Below, piece by piece: positions 12,574 to 25,261 of a stretch of DNA of 64,000 bases. The stretch's first letter is position 1, and each line of letters opens with the position of its first letter. The notes beneath the pieces are model-generated. The model did no database searches. It was not told the DNA's origin and saw nothing but the letters and a program-made list of their open reading frames with translations. Location of the stretch: NCBI GenBank assembly GCA_027625915.1, contig JANTQA010000057.1, positions 10,850,001 through 10,914,000 on the forward strand. Direction: 5' to 3'. The stretch is from Anaeramoeba flamelloides (lineage: Eukaryota > Metamonada > Anaeramoebidae). The position numbers were made by a program, and so were the translations under genes.

Positions 12574-13269
12574 TACAAGGAAAATTTTTTCAAAAAAAAA
12601 TCTCTAAATTTTGTATTTTTCAAATACACTCATATAATAAACATTATTATACATAACAATTTTCAATGAGGTTTACAACTTTAATAGATATTAATAGGAA
12701 TTGAAAAAAAAAATGAAATTTTTCAGTAATATTTTTTTCATTTTTAATTGTAAAATTTTTGAATTTTTTAATTGACTTAGTAGAGAGATAATTTTCAAGT
12801 ATTTTTTTAATGGTCTAAAAAGGAAACATATTTTTCAATTTGAAAATAACACAAAACATTTCAATCAAAAGATATTGCTAAATTAAATTGAAAATCTGAT
12901 TTTTTATCTGTTTTTGGAATATTTTTTATCATTTTATTTTTTTCCATGTTTGAGTTTTTATATACGTTCCCGGTTTTTTTCTGCAAATTACTTTAACATT
13001 TATTCGTTTTTCAATCTTAATGTTCAATCAAAAATTAATTCATTTCAACTTTTTCCAATATAAAAATACCCCAAAAATAGGTGTTTTTTTCAAAAGTCGG
13101 TATTTTTGAAAAGGGGGGTATTCAGATTTTCAAGAGTTTAATTGCTATCCTTTTTTTATTACATAAAATTATGATAACTTTGAAAAAATAATTTATAAAA
13201 GAAGTATAACTTAAATCCAATGTATAGTTTTGGCTAACTTTAATTTTTGGTGTTTAAATTTTCCTTGTA
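12574..13269. mobile_element. 0.7-kb TA-flanked non-autonomous element, copy 2
   Basis: Same orientation as copy 1 and only three bases (ATG) away from it. Same 12-bp terminal inverted repeats and TA on both sides. Either two insertions at adjacent TA sites or a tandem duplication. Confidence 0.7.
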
Positions 13270-16200
13270 GTGAAGTGGAAACAAAAAATTTGAAAAAAAA
13301 TTTCCAGGGTGTTACTACAAATTTAAGAAATAAAAATGTAGAAATGAAACAAATTAAACATGTGTTTGAAAGTTTAAAAACACTTAGCTTCTATATTTAA
13401 GGAGTTATAACCTAATGTTAAAAAAAAACCTGAAAAAAATAACTTTTTTAAATTTTGAATTTTTTTTTTTTTTTTTCAATTTTTTCAGAAAAAAATCCAT
13501 TTGTTGAAGAAAAAAAAAGTTATCAGTAGTAAGGTACTTTAAGATTTAGATTATATTTTTATCAATATTTAGTGAAAAAAATGAGTTTAAATTTTTTTTA
13601 AATTTTTTGAGATTTTTTTACTAATAACCCAAAATCAAAAGTTTCAAAATTGTACAAAAGAATTAGAAAATAATTTTTTTTCTCATTACAATTTTAGAAA
13701 AATAATTTTCAAGCATACAATCAACAATAATAATTTTTTTTTTTTGATATTTAAATTTTCATTTTTCTCACTCTTTTTCGCTATGAGTGGTATCATAATA
13801 TTAATAGAAGATCGAATAAAATAGCAAAAAATAAAATTATATTGTCTTTTTTTTTATTCAAAAAAAAACTAACACATGACAATAAAAAAAGGTTTGATAT
13901 TTTTTAAAAAAAATTGAGTTGTTTTTTTTTCTATTTGTGTAATAAAAATTTCAAAATTTCAAAAAAAACACTTTAAAAATAATTGAAAACTCAAAATCTT
14001 TTTTTAGAAAATATTTTTTATCAAATTTTATTTAAAATTTAAGATTAAAAAATTAAGTTAAATTAAAAATTAGTGTTTATAAAACTCAAATGATAATATT
14101 GGCATTAATAAAAGAAAATAAGATTCAAAAAAAAAAAAAAAAAATCATTACAAAATCCCTCAAAATATCTTGAAATTTTGAGTTTTACAAAAGATCCTTT
14201 ATTTTTAAAATAATTCAATTTTTCGAAATTATATTTGAAATTTCATACTAAGTAACTAAAAAAATGCTCATTTTAGTGAATTACTTTCATTTTTAACTCA
14301 AATGATTGACTTTTCATTTTTTTTTATTTATACTTTTAATTTTTTTCCTTTTTTTAAGTCTTTTTAATAAATAAACAAAATAGTAAAAAAATCAAGAAGA
14401 AAAAGTAATTATTTGTGAATTGTGGATTGGGTGATGAGTTAACATGAGGCGTATAACACTACGTATTTTATATTTGTACATTTATTTTGATTGATGATGT
14501 TCACTTTATATGAATTTCTTTTTATTTGATGATTGGTTTTTGTTACTTTTTTTTGTTTACTTCTTGAAAAAAAATAAACAACAACAAACAAAAAAAGCAC
14601 TTAACTCCATTTCCATCGATGTGACGACTCTTCCCATTAACCTAACCTCGCAAAAAAAAAATTTTTTTTTTCTACTTTCAAAATAAGAAAGAAAACAACA
14701 AAACAAAAAAATAACAAACACAACAAAATGAAAAAAAAAAAAAAAAATGAAATTTTTGATTTTTGGGGTCAAATTAATCAATTTTGTTTACTTACTTGGA
14801 AAAAGTCAAAAAAATTTTTTTTATTTGATTTTTGAGAAATTCTGTGTACTTTTATTGTAATCCAAAAAATCGTTTGTTTCGAAAAAAATCAATTTTTGAA
14901 AAAATAAATAAAATAAAAAAATTTTTTTTGAAGTTTTTTTATGATTAATTGGTATAAGATGGCTTTGAAAAAACTCAAAAAAATAGATATTATCTTGAAA
15001 AAAAAGATATATAAAGTATTAAAAAAAAAAAAATAAATCCCAAAAAAAATTAAAAAAATTTTTTTAATTGAAAAATTTCACTGAAAAAAATATCAAAAAA
15101 TCGACTTTTTTTCGATTTTGGGCAATATTTTTAAAAGTACTATTCTGATTGAATCCAGTACAAGTACAAAATTTTTACACAAAAAAATAATTGGTATCTG
15201 GATAGAAACCATTTTGGAAAATTTTCAAGAATGTTTCCACTTGTGTACATTTAATTCCAATTATAAATCAAAAAAGTTCAATTAAAATTAAGGTGCAAGA
15301 AAATTAGAAAAATATGGTAGAAAATTCGAATCTGGGTATAATAAATTGTGTAAAAAAAAATCTAAAAAATCTATCTTAATATATGATACTTTTTACATCT
15401 TAATTGCTGTCCAAAGTTTGTGTCTTTAAATTTTAGCAAGTTTTAATTTTAGAATAATAACTTTCACTAGATTCCATCGATCTTGCAATAAAAGAAAATT
15501 GTAAATCAATTGTTGTTATAAAGAAATCAGAAATCTGTTAAAAAATGATTGAAATTTTAGAATTTCCAAGCTAAATTTTTCTTTAAATATCCATACAAAC
15601 GTTTTAACCAATGTAAAATATTCATTAAAGCTTGGTACCTTTGGATGGAAAATGAGTTATTAATTTTTTCATCAATTCAACATTTTATCAATATTAAACC
15701 TTATAAGTAAAAAATTTATACTAATCAAAAATAAGAAAATGATAACCAATTATAACACCCTTGCAGAGATTTCTTATAAAATTAAGATCGGAAAATTTTA
15801 TCAATTCTATAAAGACCTTATCAACAAAAAAATTGAATTATTGTATAGAATAAAACAAATTTAAATTATAATTTTGATTGGATAAATAGTTTATATTAGA
15901 ATTAATTTTAATTTTGAAATTTGAAAAAAATTTTACAACTCTTTTTTGGAAATAAAATCTTTTTCAAACTAAAGGGTACACCTCTCAAATAATCAATGCT
16001 ATTGAATTTGATTGTTAATAAGATAATTACTTCTTATGAATTTTCTTTTTAATTATTCATTATTCGATTTTTTGAATTTTTATTTATTTATTTTGACAAT
16101 TGAAAAATAAAAAAACAAGTTAAGAAGAAAACGATTTGGAAACAATCTACAGTATAAAAATGGAAACAGTTTAAGTTTGATTTTGAATGATCTAGGTATG

Positions 16201-17190
16201 GAAATTGAGAAAACCCATTTTTGGATTTATGTATGAAACAAAGAAAAAAAAATTCAAATAAAATACCCAAATGAATTGCGGCTTTATATTGAAAATGAAA
16301 CTGTGTAAGGACAAAAGTTTTGCGTGAAAAGAGTTATCAATAAAATTTAAAGAACTTTTTCCCAGTTGGCCTTCAACGATTTTTCTTGATTTTATAATTT
16401 TTTTTCTATAAAATTTACAAGACAAGATTTCTTATTACATATAAAAGGGAATATCAAATTTTTAAAATATTTACTTTTAATTTTTATTGTTTTGTTTTAA
16501 TGAGTTTCAAATATTCAGTTGAGTGTTTTTTTTGTTATGTTTTAAAGGGTTTCTTATATTTTAGAATGATACTATAATTAATTTGATTCGATTATGAATA
16601 ATTCTCGAAATATTCTGTGCTCTTTTATTTGAAAAAGAGTTTAGATTATGTAAAAAAATTACTTCAATTTATTGTTATTATTTTGAAAAAAAAAAACATA
16701 AAAAAAAAGATCAAAAAATTATATGTTTCCAAATTTTATTTTTTTAATTATATTTTAATATTATCATTAAATTTATTCATTAAAAAAAAAACTGAAGAAA
16801 ATAAAAAAAATATGAACAAAAAAAAAAAAAAGACAAAGACAAAAAAAAGCAAACAAATAACTAATAGAAAAGAAAAGAAAAAATAAAATAAAAAAGTGTA
16901 TTTATAATTTATAACAAAAGTTTATATTCATGCTCGTATTTGTATTTACTTGTATATATATATATATATATAATTATTAAGAAATATATTTGTTTTTAAA
17001 ATATTATGGCAATTAAATAAATTCAATGGATGGGAAAAAAGAAGAAAATTATTCTTATCTATTACAATGAAATGAAATTGCAAAAAAAAAAAAAAAAGAA
17101 TCATTTTCTTAATTGCTTTAGCAAAATCAAAATATCAAATTTTAATTTTTCTTTCTTTTTGAAAGAAAAATAACAATAGATAAATGAAAA
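13270..17190. other. AT-rich intergenic DNA with (TA)n tract
   Basis: No gene recognised. It holds a (TA)10 run at 16953-16972, many A/T homopolymers, and one small less AT-rich island at 14596-14650 that does not resolve into a gene. Lysine- or phenylalanine-rich frames such as 16617-16886 are translations of poly(A)/poly(T). Confidence 0.45.
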
Positions 17191-20100
17191 TTAAAAAATG
17201 TGCCCAAATTTGCTTAAAATTGTTCTTTGTATATTTACATTAATAAATAATTTATTATGATTTTCGTTAAAATATTTTATGGAAAATTTCTTAGATTTCC
17301 CACAATCCTTATCATCAAGATTATTTCCATCCAACTTGTTGTTCTTGGGCGCCGACAGGCTGTAACTATTCAAAATCCAAAATTTCAACTGATAAGAGCT
17401 ACCAAAATCTTTAATATATTTTTGGAATCGTTTTGGTAGAGAAATAAGGTGGCTTTTCCGATGCAAAATTGTTTTGAAAACATTTGAAGTGGTTTTGTGC
17501 AGGGTTTGATCTACATTTTGCACGGTATAAATTTCAATGTTATTTTCAAATTTATGGTTGATTATGGCAAAGTGTATTCTTGGATCTAGCTGTATGATTG
17601 TGTATTTAGCTCTAGGGTCGTTATTTTTGAAATAGGAATTGGTTTGTTTGGGGTTTTTATTGTTTCTTAAGATGCCGTTGAAAATGTCTAGCAGGGAAAA
17701 GGTATGGTTGCCAAGTATATATTTGGAATTTTTTCTTTGCTTTTTCTGGCTTTCCAAATCTCTTGGTATTCCATGTATTATTAAAGAGTGTAGCATTATA
17801 ACATTGTAGCAATTCAAAAAAAAGCAAAATCTTTGTTTGTTATTCATCAAATCCAAATTAATATATTTCAATTTGGCGGTTTTTTTGACAAACCTTGTGA
17901 AGGGTATCATTTTGGAAATGGATTTGAAATTAATTGATTTGTTACTAATTGAATAGCCAATATCTAACAAATTCAATAGCATTGTTAATAATTCTTCTAT
18001 TAATTGATTTGGTTTATTGTAATTGTTATTCTGATCATTGGTCTCCTTCTCATTGTTGTCCACGTTCCCACGCAGGGTATTGTTGCCACTGCCTTTGTAC
18101 CCGAAATATAAATTATCGTTTTCGTTGTCATTGTCGTTATCATTATCATTAATTAAATTAATGTCATTATTCAAAATATTGTTCTGTTTATACAGCCTAA
18201 TTAATTTGATTTTTTTAATTTGATCATTAAAATAATAATCTTGAGATTGTTTATTTGCTTTCAACTTTTGGATTAATTCTTGATATAAATCCGATTGCAA
18301 AAAATCCTTGAAAGAATTCAATTCCAAATGATTAAAAACTGCATCCTGGGCGTCATTGAACATTTGTAGGGAAAGCTTTTTTAATTTAATTTGGTTAATA
18401 ATTTTTTTTCGCATCTCGGATACAATATTGATTTCAAACAAGCTCTCTGGTTTTATAAATTTTAAAAAGATTTTTTTTGCCTCCTTAGCGATTTGCTTCT
18501 CGGTTCTGCACTCTTGTTTAAATTTTTTCACTTGCTGGAAAAAGAGAATATTCTCTTGATTGTATTGAGTGAATAAAAATTCTTTGAAATATTCGATCCC
18601 CTTTGTTATTGAGAGTAATTGGGATAAAGTGGTAATTTTGATTATTTTTGCCTTTTCAACTAATTCTGGTTTGCTCTTGATAATTTGTCTTGGCTCCTCT
18701 TTTTGATCAAGAATCTGATTCTTATCATCGTGGGAAAAAATTTTGCTCGTCACAAAGGTATCTGATGATTTTCTTGTTTTCTTAAAAAGTAAAGTATTTT
18801 TTGACGAAACAAAGGAATTGCTTCTCATCTTCTTCTTAAATTTCTTTTTTTTTGATTTGCTTTTTTTTCTAATGATCTTTGAGGAAGTTGTCGATGTAGT
18901 CGAGACAGATGTTGTCACTGCCGCTGTTGTTGACGCTGACGTGTATGGTATTTTAGAATTGAAATGGTGTGAGGAAATTAAGGAAGTTGGCGATGTGGAT
19001 TGTGAAATCAGGTTGTGGTTTGACTTTGAAAGATTTTTGAATCGTGTTATTTTGGCGTTCCTCACCAATTTGTTATCATTTTTTTTTTGGAATTCAAAGG
19101 TTTCGGAATCAGAAGTTAAGATCGAGCTTGTAAATAGATTCAAGCTATAATTTGTCAAATGGACATTTGATTGGAATTGCTTATGATCCGTTTTCATATT
19201 GAAGGTATTGTTTGGAGGGTTACTTGAGAGGCTGAAGGGGTTGCTCGAGATATTAAAGGAATTCGAATGAAAGATCTTGGAGTCAAGTCTCTGTAATGAT
19301 TTGAGTTTGCTTTCAAAATATTCGGATTTTGAGTTCCCAACTATCGCGATTTTGTTTTTGTTTCGGTTGCTTATTGGTGAAACGTTGAAGTGAGGACTGC
19401 ACGACAAATGATCGAAGGGAACGATTAAATTTGAGAGTGCCTCTATTTGTTTCAACAGCAGCACGTTCTCATAACGCTGCGCCTTTTTTTTCAGGTTAAT
19501 TTCCATCAAGCTCATCTCCTGAGACCGAGACGATCCGCTGACCACTTGGGACAGGATTTTGATATCGAATTCGGTCTTTTTGGTTTTCCTTTGCAAGGTT
19601 ATCAAGTGGTTCTCTAATTTCTTGATGTAGTCCTCTTGCTCAGTTGTCTGGGACTCTAGGATCCTCACAGTCTTAATTTGGGCTTCGCCAAGTGCCAACC
19701 TAAAGTTAATTAATTTTTTCTGTAATTTGCAGGTTTGTTGGAGAAATAATTCTAACTTTTTTTTTTTTCGCTCGAAGGTTTCTTCTAACTTTTGGTAGCA
19801 TTCCAGTTGCTCCTTGTTTTTGTGTTTCCTGATTTTTTGTTCCAAATTGTTGATTTTCTTTAATTTTTCTGCTTTCAGATTCTCAATTTTCCCATTCACA
19901 AGCAGAGACCCCTTCGTAAGCTCGATCATTTCCTGATTGCTTTGGCGTTTGTCCAACAAACTCTTCCTTTCCAATTCTTGCTTTGTCAGATTGTCGCTCA
20001 TTTGCTTGCATTTCTCAAGAGTGGGCTTGGCATCCTGCTGCCTTAACAATTCGTCGTATTTTGCTTGTTTTTTTAGCAACCTTTTACGGAGCACAATCAC

Positions 20101-20343
20101 CAAGTAGGATTCTGTTGTGTTGTTCCGTGGAGAAGCCTTTATGGGGGTATCACTTTTTTGTTCCTTTTCGGTCGATACCTGATTTTTTTTTTTTTTATTA
20201 TTTTTATTCCTATTTTTGGTTTTGTTGTTTTTTTTGTGCTTCAGGAAACGAACGAACTTTTGTTTGTTTTTCTGTTCATTCTCTTGGGTTACCTTTTTCT
20301 TTTGAAAGAACAAAGAAAATGACATTTGTGTCTTTTTGGACAT
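17191..20343 (-). CDS. RGS and DUF547 multidomain signalling protein
   Basis: Single-exon gene, 1050 residues. Residues 1-70 are basic and K/N-rich; about 85-300 form long coiled coils; 300-560 are S/T/N-rich and probably disordered, with two basic patches (490-505 and 520). An RGS domain spans about 572-690: ENILFFQQVKKFK and FNDAQDAVFNHLELNSFKDF match the conserved helices of RGS domains, which speed GTP hydrolysis by G-alpha subunits. After an N/D repeat linker (730-745) comes a DUF547 domain, about 800-965, with FFLNCYNVIMLHSLI and LDPRIHFAIINH in place of the family's F-x-N-x-Y-N and D-P-R-x-H-F-A signatures. DUF547 has no agreed activity. Start: the first ATG; a second at codon 7 is possible. 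No membrane segment. The protein is likely a cytosolic G-protein regulator; the role of DUF547 is open. No close neighbour within 5 kb. Confidence 0.9.
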   Translation of the reverse strand: MSKKTQMSFSLFFQKKKVTQENEQKNKQKFVRFLKHKKNNKTKNRNKNNKKKKNQVSTEKEQKSDTPIKASPRNNTTESYLVIVLRKRLLKKQAKYDELLRQQDAKPTLEKCKQMSDNLTKQELERKSLLDKRQSNQEMIELTKGSLLVNGKIENLKAEKLKKINNLEQKIRKHKNKEQLECYQKLEETFERKKKKLELFLQQTCKLQKKLINFRLALGEAQIKTVRILESQTTEQEDYIKKLENHLITLQRKTKKTEFDIKILSQVVSGSSRSQEMSLMEINLKKKAQRYENVLLLKQIEALSNLIVPFDHLSCSPHFNVSPISNRNKNKIAIVGNSKSEYFESKLKSLQRLDSKIFHSNSFNISSNPFSLSSNPPNNTFNMKTDHKQFQSNVHLTNYSLNLFTSSILTSDSETFEFQKKNDNKLVRNAKITRFKNLSKSNHNLISQSTSPTSLISSHHFNSKIPYTSASTTAAVTTSVSTTSTTSSKIIRKKSKSKKKKFKKKMRSNSFVSSKNTLLFKKTRKSSDTFVTSKIFSHDDKNQILDQKEEPRQIIKSKPELVEKAKIIKITTLSQLLSITKGIEYFKEFLFTQYNQENILFFQQVKKFKQECRTEKQIAKEAKKIFLKFIKPESLFEINIVSEMRKKIINQIKLKKLSLQMFNDAQDAVFNHLELNSFKDFLQSDLYQELIQKLKANKQSQDYYFNDQIKKIKLIRLYKQNNILNNDINLINDNDNDNDNENDNLYFGYKGSGNNTLRGNVDNNEKETNDQNNNYNKPNQLIEELLTMLLNLLDIGYSISNKSINFKSISKMIPFTRFVKKTAKLKYINLDLMNNKQRFCFFLNCYNVIMLHSLIIHGIPRDLESQKKQRKNSKYILGNHTFSLLDIFNGILRNNKNPKQTNSYFKNNDPRAKYTIIQLDPRIHFAIINHKFENNIEIYTVQNVDQTLHKTTSNVFKTILHRKSHLISLPKRFQKYIKDFGSSYQLKFWILNSYSLSAPKNNKLDGNNLDDKDCGKSKKFSIKYFNENHNKLFINVNIQRTILSKFGHIF

Positions 20344-21239
20344 TGAAAAAAAAAAATGAATGGTAAATTACTTTGATTTTTTTGTTTGATCAAATTCGAA
20401 ATTTGAAATTGATTTTAAAAATCTCAAATATTTCGTTTTTTGTTTGAGAAAATTTTTGTGGTGATTAAATTACACGTTCTGTTGAGATCTTTTTATCAAT
20501 TTTAATGATTTGCTTTTTTTTTTTTTAAGTAAATCTGTTTTCTTTGTTTTTGTTAAACAAAAATACCTTTTCTATTGTTGTATATTTCAATTAAAATAGC
20601 ATTTTTATTGTGAAACCAGAGTTATTTATTGTTTTAAAATACATTAAATTTTCTGGTTAACGAAAAAGGGTTTAATTTAAAATTTTTTTTTTTTTTCATT
20701 ACTTGGATTAAAGTGTAATATTTTGGTTAAGTTTCCTTCAACCAGACATCCTTTGACTTTTCGAATTTCCTTTTTGTTTCATTAACCAAAAAATTGTGAA
20801 AATCTTTTCTAATAGTTTCGTAATCAAAAAAGAGTTTAAGAGAATTCCTTTGCAGTTAACCAATTTCAAAAAAGGACGACTCTTGAAAATATAACTATTT
20901 TTGATGTGATATAATTTATGATTTAGCTTTTAATTTATTATTAGAAAAATAGATGTTTTCCGACAATTATTTATTTCCCAATCAATAATTTCACAAATTA
21001 GATGTTAACAAAGTAAAATCAACTGGCTTGTTTGTTGAATTTCAGGAAAGTTATCTTGAAAAGTTACATAAAAATATTTTTTATGCTTTTGTATTTTTTT
21101 TTCTTCAAAAAAAACTGAAATAATTTTTTATTTTCTTAACAGACACATGAAGTTTTCAAAAGAATTGTTAAACTATTTTTCAAGAAACTAAATAAGGTCA
21201 AAAAGGTGAAAAATTGTTCCAATTAACAAAATACTTTTC
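20344..21239. other. AT-rich DNA upstream of the RGS gene
   Basis: Probable promoter side of the RGS-DUF547 gene. No clear core promoter element seen. Confidence 0.4.
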
Positions 21240-22330
21240 GATAAGGCTCTAGTCATTTACCAATGATTTGCTAGATAATCAACGAGTGGTCTGGAAAACT
21301 TAATAAAGGGTATTGTGAAATTGCACTTCTTTTGATTGACAAAATACAAATAATAGTATAAAAAAATTCTATTGGATACTGTTGGCAAAAAATTCCATTA
21401 AAAAAATAATTTTGGAGAGGATCCATCAATTCAGAGAATTCAATTAAAAAAAAAATCTTTTGGTAGTACTCAATTATAAAAATTCAATTAACCTAAAAAA
21501 AAAATTCACAAAGATCCCATCAAAAAACAAAACAATTCCACTAAAAAAAAATAAAAAATAATTGGCAAAAATTGAATTTGAAGAAAAAAAAAGTTTCCAA
21601 ATATTTCGAAGATTCTCAATAACAAAAAAATCAGTTATTACTGATTTTATATTTCTTTTTCAAAAGTAGTAAATTTCTTCAATTTAAATCGAATTAAATT
21701 TTCAGTACACAATCAATTTATTTCGATTTAATCGAATTTGGAATGATTTCGTTACACATTAAATTTGACTGAGGAAGGATTTTGTGTTACTGTTAATTTT
21801 AAAATAAAAAGAGCAAAATTATCATTCAACTTTCCGAAAGAATACGATCCTAAAAATTAAAATAAATCATTAAAATACCCAAATTAAAAAAAGTTAAATA
21901 ATAATTTAAACTCATTTAGGAATTAAAAAATCTGAAATGTAAGATGATTTAAAAATCTGTTTTTGGAAAGCTGAATGTAACTGTTGGTACAATTTAATTT
22001 GCAACAGATGGTACTCTTGTCAAAAATAACTCATTTGAGCGTTGAAAAAATTCTTGGAGATCTCAAAAAGTAGCAAAGAGCGAGACTTTGAAACCAACTC
22101 AGTTGTTTTTCAAATTATAATTTACAGTCATTCTTATTGGTAATGAAGTATCGTTACTATTAGGTATCGTTTCTAAAAATTTCATAGTTTTTGATTATTG
22201 ATTTTTTGAGATGGGCCTTAAATCACCTTTTGGTTTGTTTTTAATTGGTATTAGGTTCTTAAAAAGTGAAAAAAATTTTTTTTTTTCAATTTGAGAAAAT
22301 TATTTTTCACCTTAATGTCTTTATATTTTA
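21240..22330. repeat. Family D dispersed repeat, copy 1
   Basis: Shares blocks with 55750-56560 (same orientation): CTTCTTTTGATTGACAAAA, ATTTAAATCGAATTAAATT, GAGATCTCAAAAAG and the right-hand A/T blocks. A shorter inverted relative is at 29720-30180. No coding capacity seen. Confidence 0.55.
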
Positions 22331-23458
22331 AAAAAAAATATTAACTATTAAATCGTATAAAATTTAATTTTTTAGATGAATATCTGAATGAAATTAAAAT
22401 TTCAATTTAAAAAACGAAAATTAATATCTCAATAATAATTTTTTATGCGGTATACTAATTCAAGTGGTGATATTGGATAAACCACAATATTTTATATATT
22501 GGATTATAAAAAAATATAAAAGCCATTTTTTCAAAAAAAAAAAATTCAAGTTTTTTGTTTTTTTTTATTATTTAACGCAGGAGTTTTTAATTCCTCTTAT
22601 TTGCCGAAATTCTTAAATTGCGATTTAGGAATAAAAATCCAAGTTTTGTGATATCTTTTCCTTTAAAATACAAATTTACAATTTGTATATATCAAAAAAA
22701 AAAACTATGATAGATCATTCAGAATTAAAAAAAAAAAAAAAAAAACAATAAAATTTATAACTTAATTTTTGATATTTTACATATTATTCTGTTTTTAAAA
22801 AGTTTAAATTATCAAATACTTTATTATTATTATTATTAATACTAGAAATGAAAAGAATGGAAATCTTTTTTCCTTCAATTTCAGAATATATATAAACTCT
22901 TTTTCAGTCAAAGGGGCCCAGTTTTATTGAAGAAATGGAAGACATTCTATCAGTTTAATTCATTACCCTTATCAAACTAAAATTTTCAATTTTTAGATCA
23001 AAATCATTTTTTCTCATTTTACAAAATTTTGTTTTTTTTGTTTTTTGCTTTTTGCGTTTTTTTTTTTTTTTTTTTTTTTCTTCTTTTCTTTTTTAAACAT
23101 TAACGTTGAAAAAAAAAACTGTTTGAAAAACAAAATAAATATTAAGAAAAGTTAAGCTTTGTATTTTCTTTTAAAATTTATACATTTACAAGTAAAAAAT
23201 CTTATTATCAACGATTTTAATTTCCTAAAGAAATTGAGAATTTTGTAAGAGATGTTACAATGAATGGGACCCAAAAATTTTTTTAACATTTTTTTTTTTT
23301 TGAAATTTATGGTTTGTTCAGGGTTTTCTTTTATAATTATGGACTCTTATAAGAAGTTTATTATTTCTCGTATTTCTAAACAATCTAAGTTTGGTTGATT
23401 CTTAAAAATAAAGTGACTTTTTCATTTTTGGCTTTGCCCCTTTGAGTGAAATGGAGTT

Positions 23459-23464
<6 letters not shown>

Positions 23465-23496
<32 letters not shown>
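23465..23496. repeat. (TA)16 microsatellite
   Basis: Uninterrupted TA dinucleotide run. Confidence 0.95.
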
Positions 23497-23499
<3 letters not shown>

Positions 23500-24479
23500 C
23501 GAGTGATGTATCTTGTTTTTATTTTTTGACGAAAATTAAAATTAAAATTAATTTTTTAAAAATAATTTTAAGAATAAAACGAATTAAAAATGAACAGAAC
23601 TATCAAAACGATTCCCCTTTTAAAATTTTTAGAATCAAAAAAAAAAAAATATTAAAAAGTTAAATCTTAAAATAAAAATGATTTCAATGTAATTGTGTTT
23701 TATCAATATTTTACACCCTTTGACTCCACATTTAATGGAGTATTTTGATTATAAACGGAAAAATCCCGATTTTGAAAATCATTTTTTTAAGTCTCTTTCA
23801 AAGATGAAAAAACAGTAATAAGGGCAATGACGTAAATGATTCAAGTGTTCAGATAATTAAAAAGGGGTATTACTACTGGGGAACAATTCACCATTGCAAG
23901 ATTTACGAAAGTAAGAATTTTTCGAGCATAATAAAACAAAGTTGAAATTTTTTTCAAAAAGAAATGAAAAGAAAGAAATTATAGTTCATAAATGAAAAAT
24001 TAAATAACAATTTTTTTTTTGGCAACTGAATTGAATTTCACTAATTTGTTTAGCAACAGCATGTCTTACAATAAAAAAAAAATTCAAAAACAATTACTTA
24101 TCAAAAATAAACCGAAAAAAATAAAAGAACAAAAGTGTTGAAAAATAATATTTCTTATTGTCTGGCTCAAGATCTAATTTACTTGGAATTTCAAGAGTTT
24201 ATTATTCAATTTTAAGTAACTTTTATTTTGTAATTAAGATCTTTCAATGTAATTTTTTTCTTTATTTTTTTTATTTATTCCCTAATTTTTTTGAAAAATA
24301 ATTGGAAAAGAACTTTTCAAAAAAGTGAAAGTAAAAAAAATTTAAAAATTTGGAGTTTTTTTTTTCATACCTACTTAGGTTTTTTAAGAATATTTTCTCA
24401 AAAAAATCAAAATTTTTTTTATTCTATCCAAATCGAATCAAAAAAAAATAATAGTTTATTTTATACCTTAAACTCTATT

Positions 24480-24481
<2 letters not shown>

Positions 24482-24548
<67 letters not shown>

Positions 24549-24549
24549 A
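24482..24549. repeat. Compound (AC)n(AT)n microsatellite
   Basis: About 21 AC units run directly into about 12 AT units. The AC part is by far the most GC-rich simple repeat in this neighbourhood. Confidence 0.95.
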
Positions 24550-25261
24550 TATAAACCATTGCTTCCATTTTAAAGCAAAATAATTATTTTACACGAATAA
24601 ACATAAAAACAACATGATTGGGGGAAAGATGATTAAAAATCAAATTTGAAGAAGAAAAAAACCCGGTTTTTGTTATTTTTTTTTTTTTTTATTTCCTTTT
24701 AAGAAATATTAAATGCTTTTATCTAATTTAAAAATAAATTTATACATTATTAAAATTTGGGAATGGTGTAATTTATATGAAAAACCAAAATTAAACAAGA
24801 ACTAAGTTGAGATTAATCATTGGAATAGAAAAAACCCTTTGATCCCTTGGAATATAAAAAAGAATTATTTCATTTTTTTTTTTTTTTATACTCTTGATTG
24901 ATTTTCAGAAAAATAAATTGAGTATAAAATACTTCTAATGACAGTGTCTTCTAGATACCCTTCCAATTAAAAAACACAAATTTAGTCACTTCAAAATTCT
25001 CTCTTGTTCTGACTAAGTGTTTAACACTTAATTTTTAATAATAAAACGAATAAAGAATTATTTGAGATTTTTTTCGAAAAAGAACCAAACTCTGAACTCT
25101 GAAAATCAGTCAAGTTTAAAAAATATTTGAAACAGAAATTGGTGTTTGTCACTGTTTTTCAATATCTTTTATTGTAGATTTTGGATTTTGGGATTTTTCA
25201 AAAAAATAGAACATTTTACAACTTTTAAATAGAAAAAAAAAATATGGTAAAATTAATTACA

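Larger units (their letters stand above)
22331..25261. other. AT-rich intergenic DNA
   Basis: No gene recognised. Long homopolymers (a T run near 23059-23080) and the microsatellites listed separately. Confidence 0.45.

Noticed and set aside
15270-15450. Possible eighth copy of the 200-bp MITE
   Set aside because: Only AAAGTTTGTGTCTTTAAA and AATTAAGGTGCAAG resemble it; ends and symmetry are lacking, so it is too weak to call.
16617-16886. Lysine-rich 89-codon frame
   Set aside because: Translation of poly(A)-rich DNA with no recognisable domain and no ATG-centred gene context.
18743-19150. 135-codon open frame opposite the RGS gene
   Set aside because: Antisense to the well-supported RGS-DUF547 coding sequence; an F/L/V-rich mirror of its K/N/S-rich linker.
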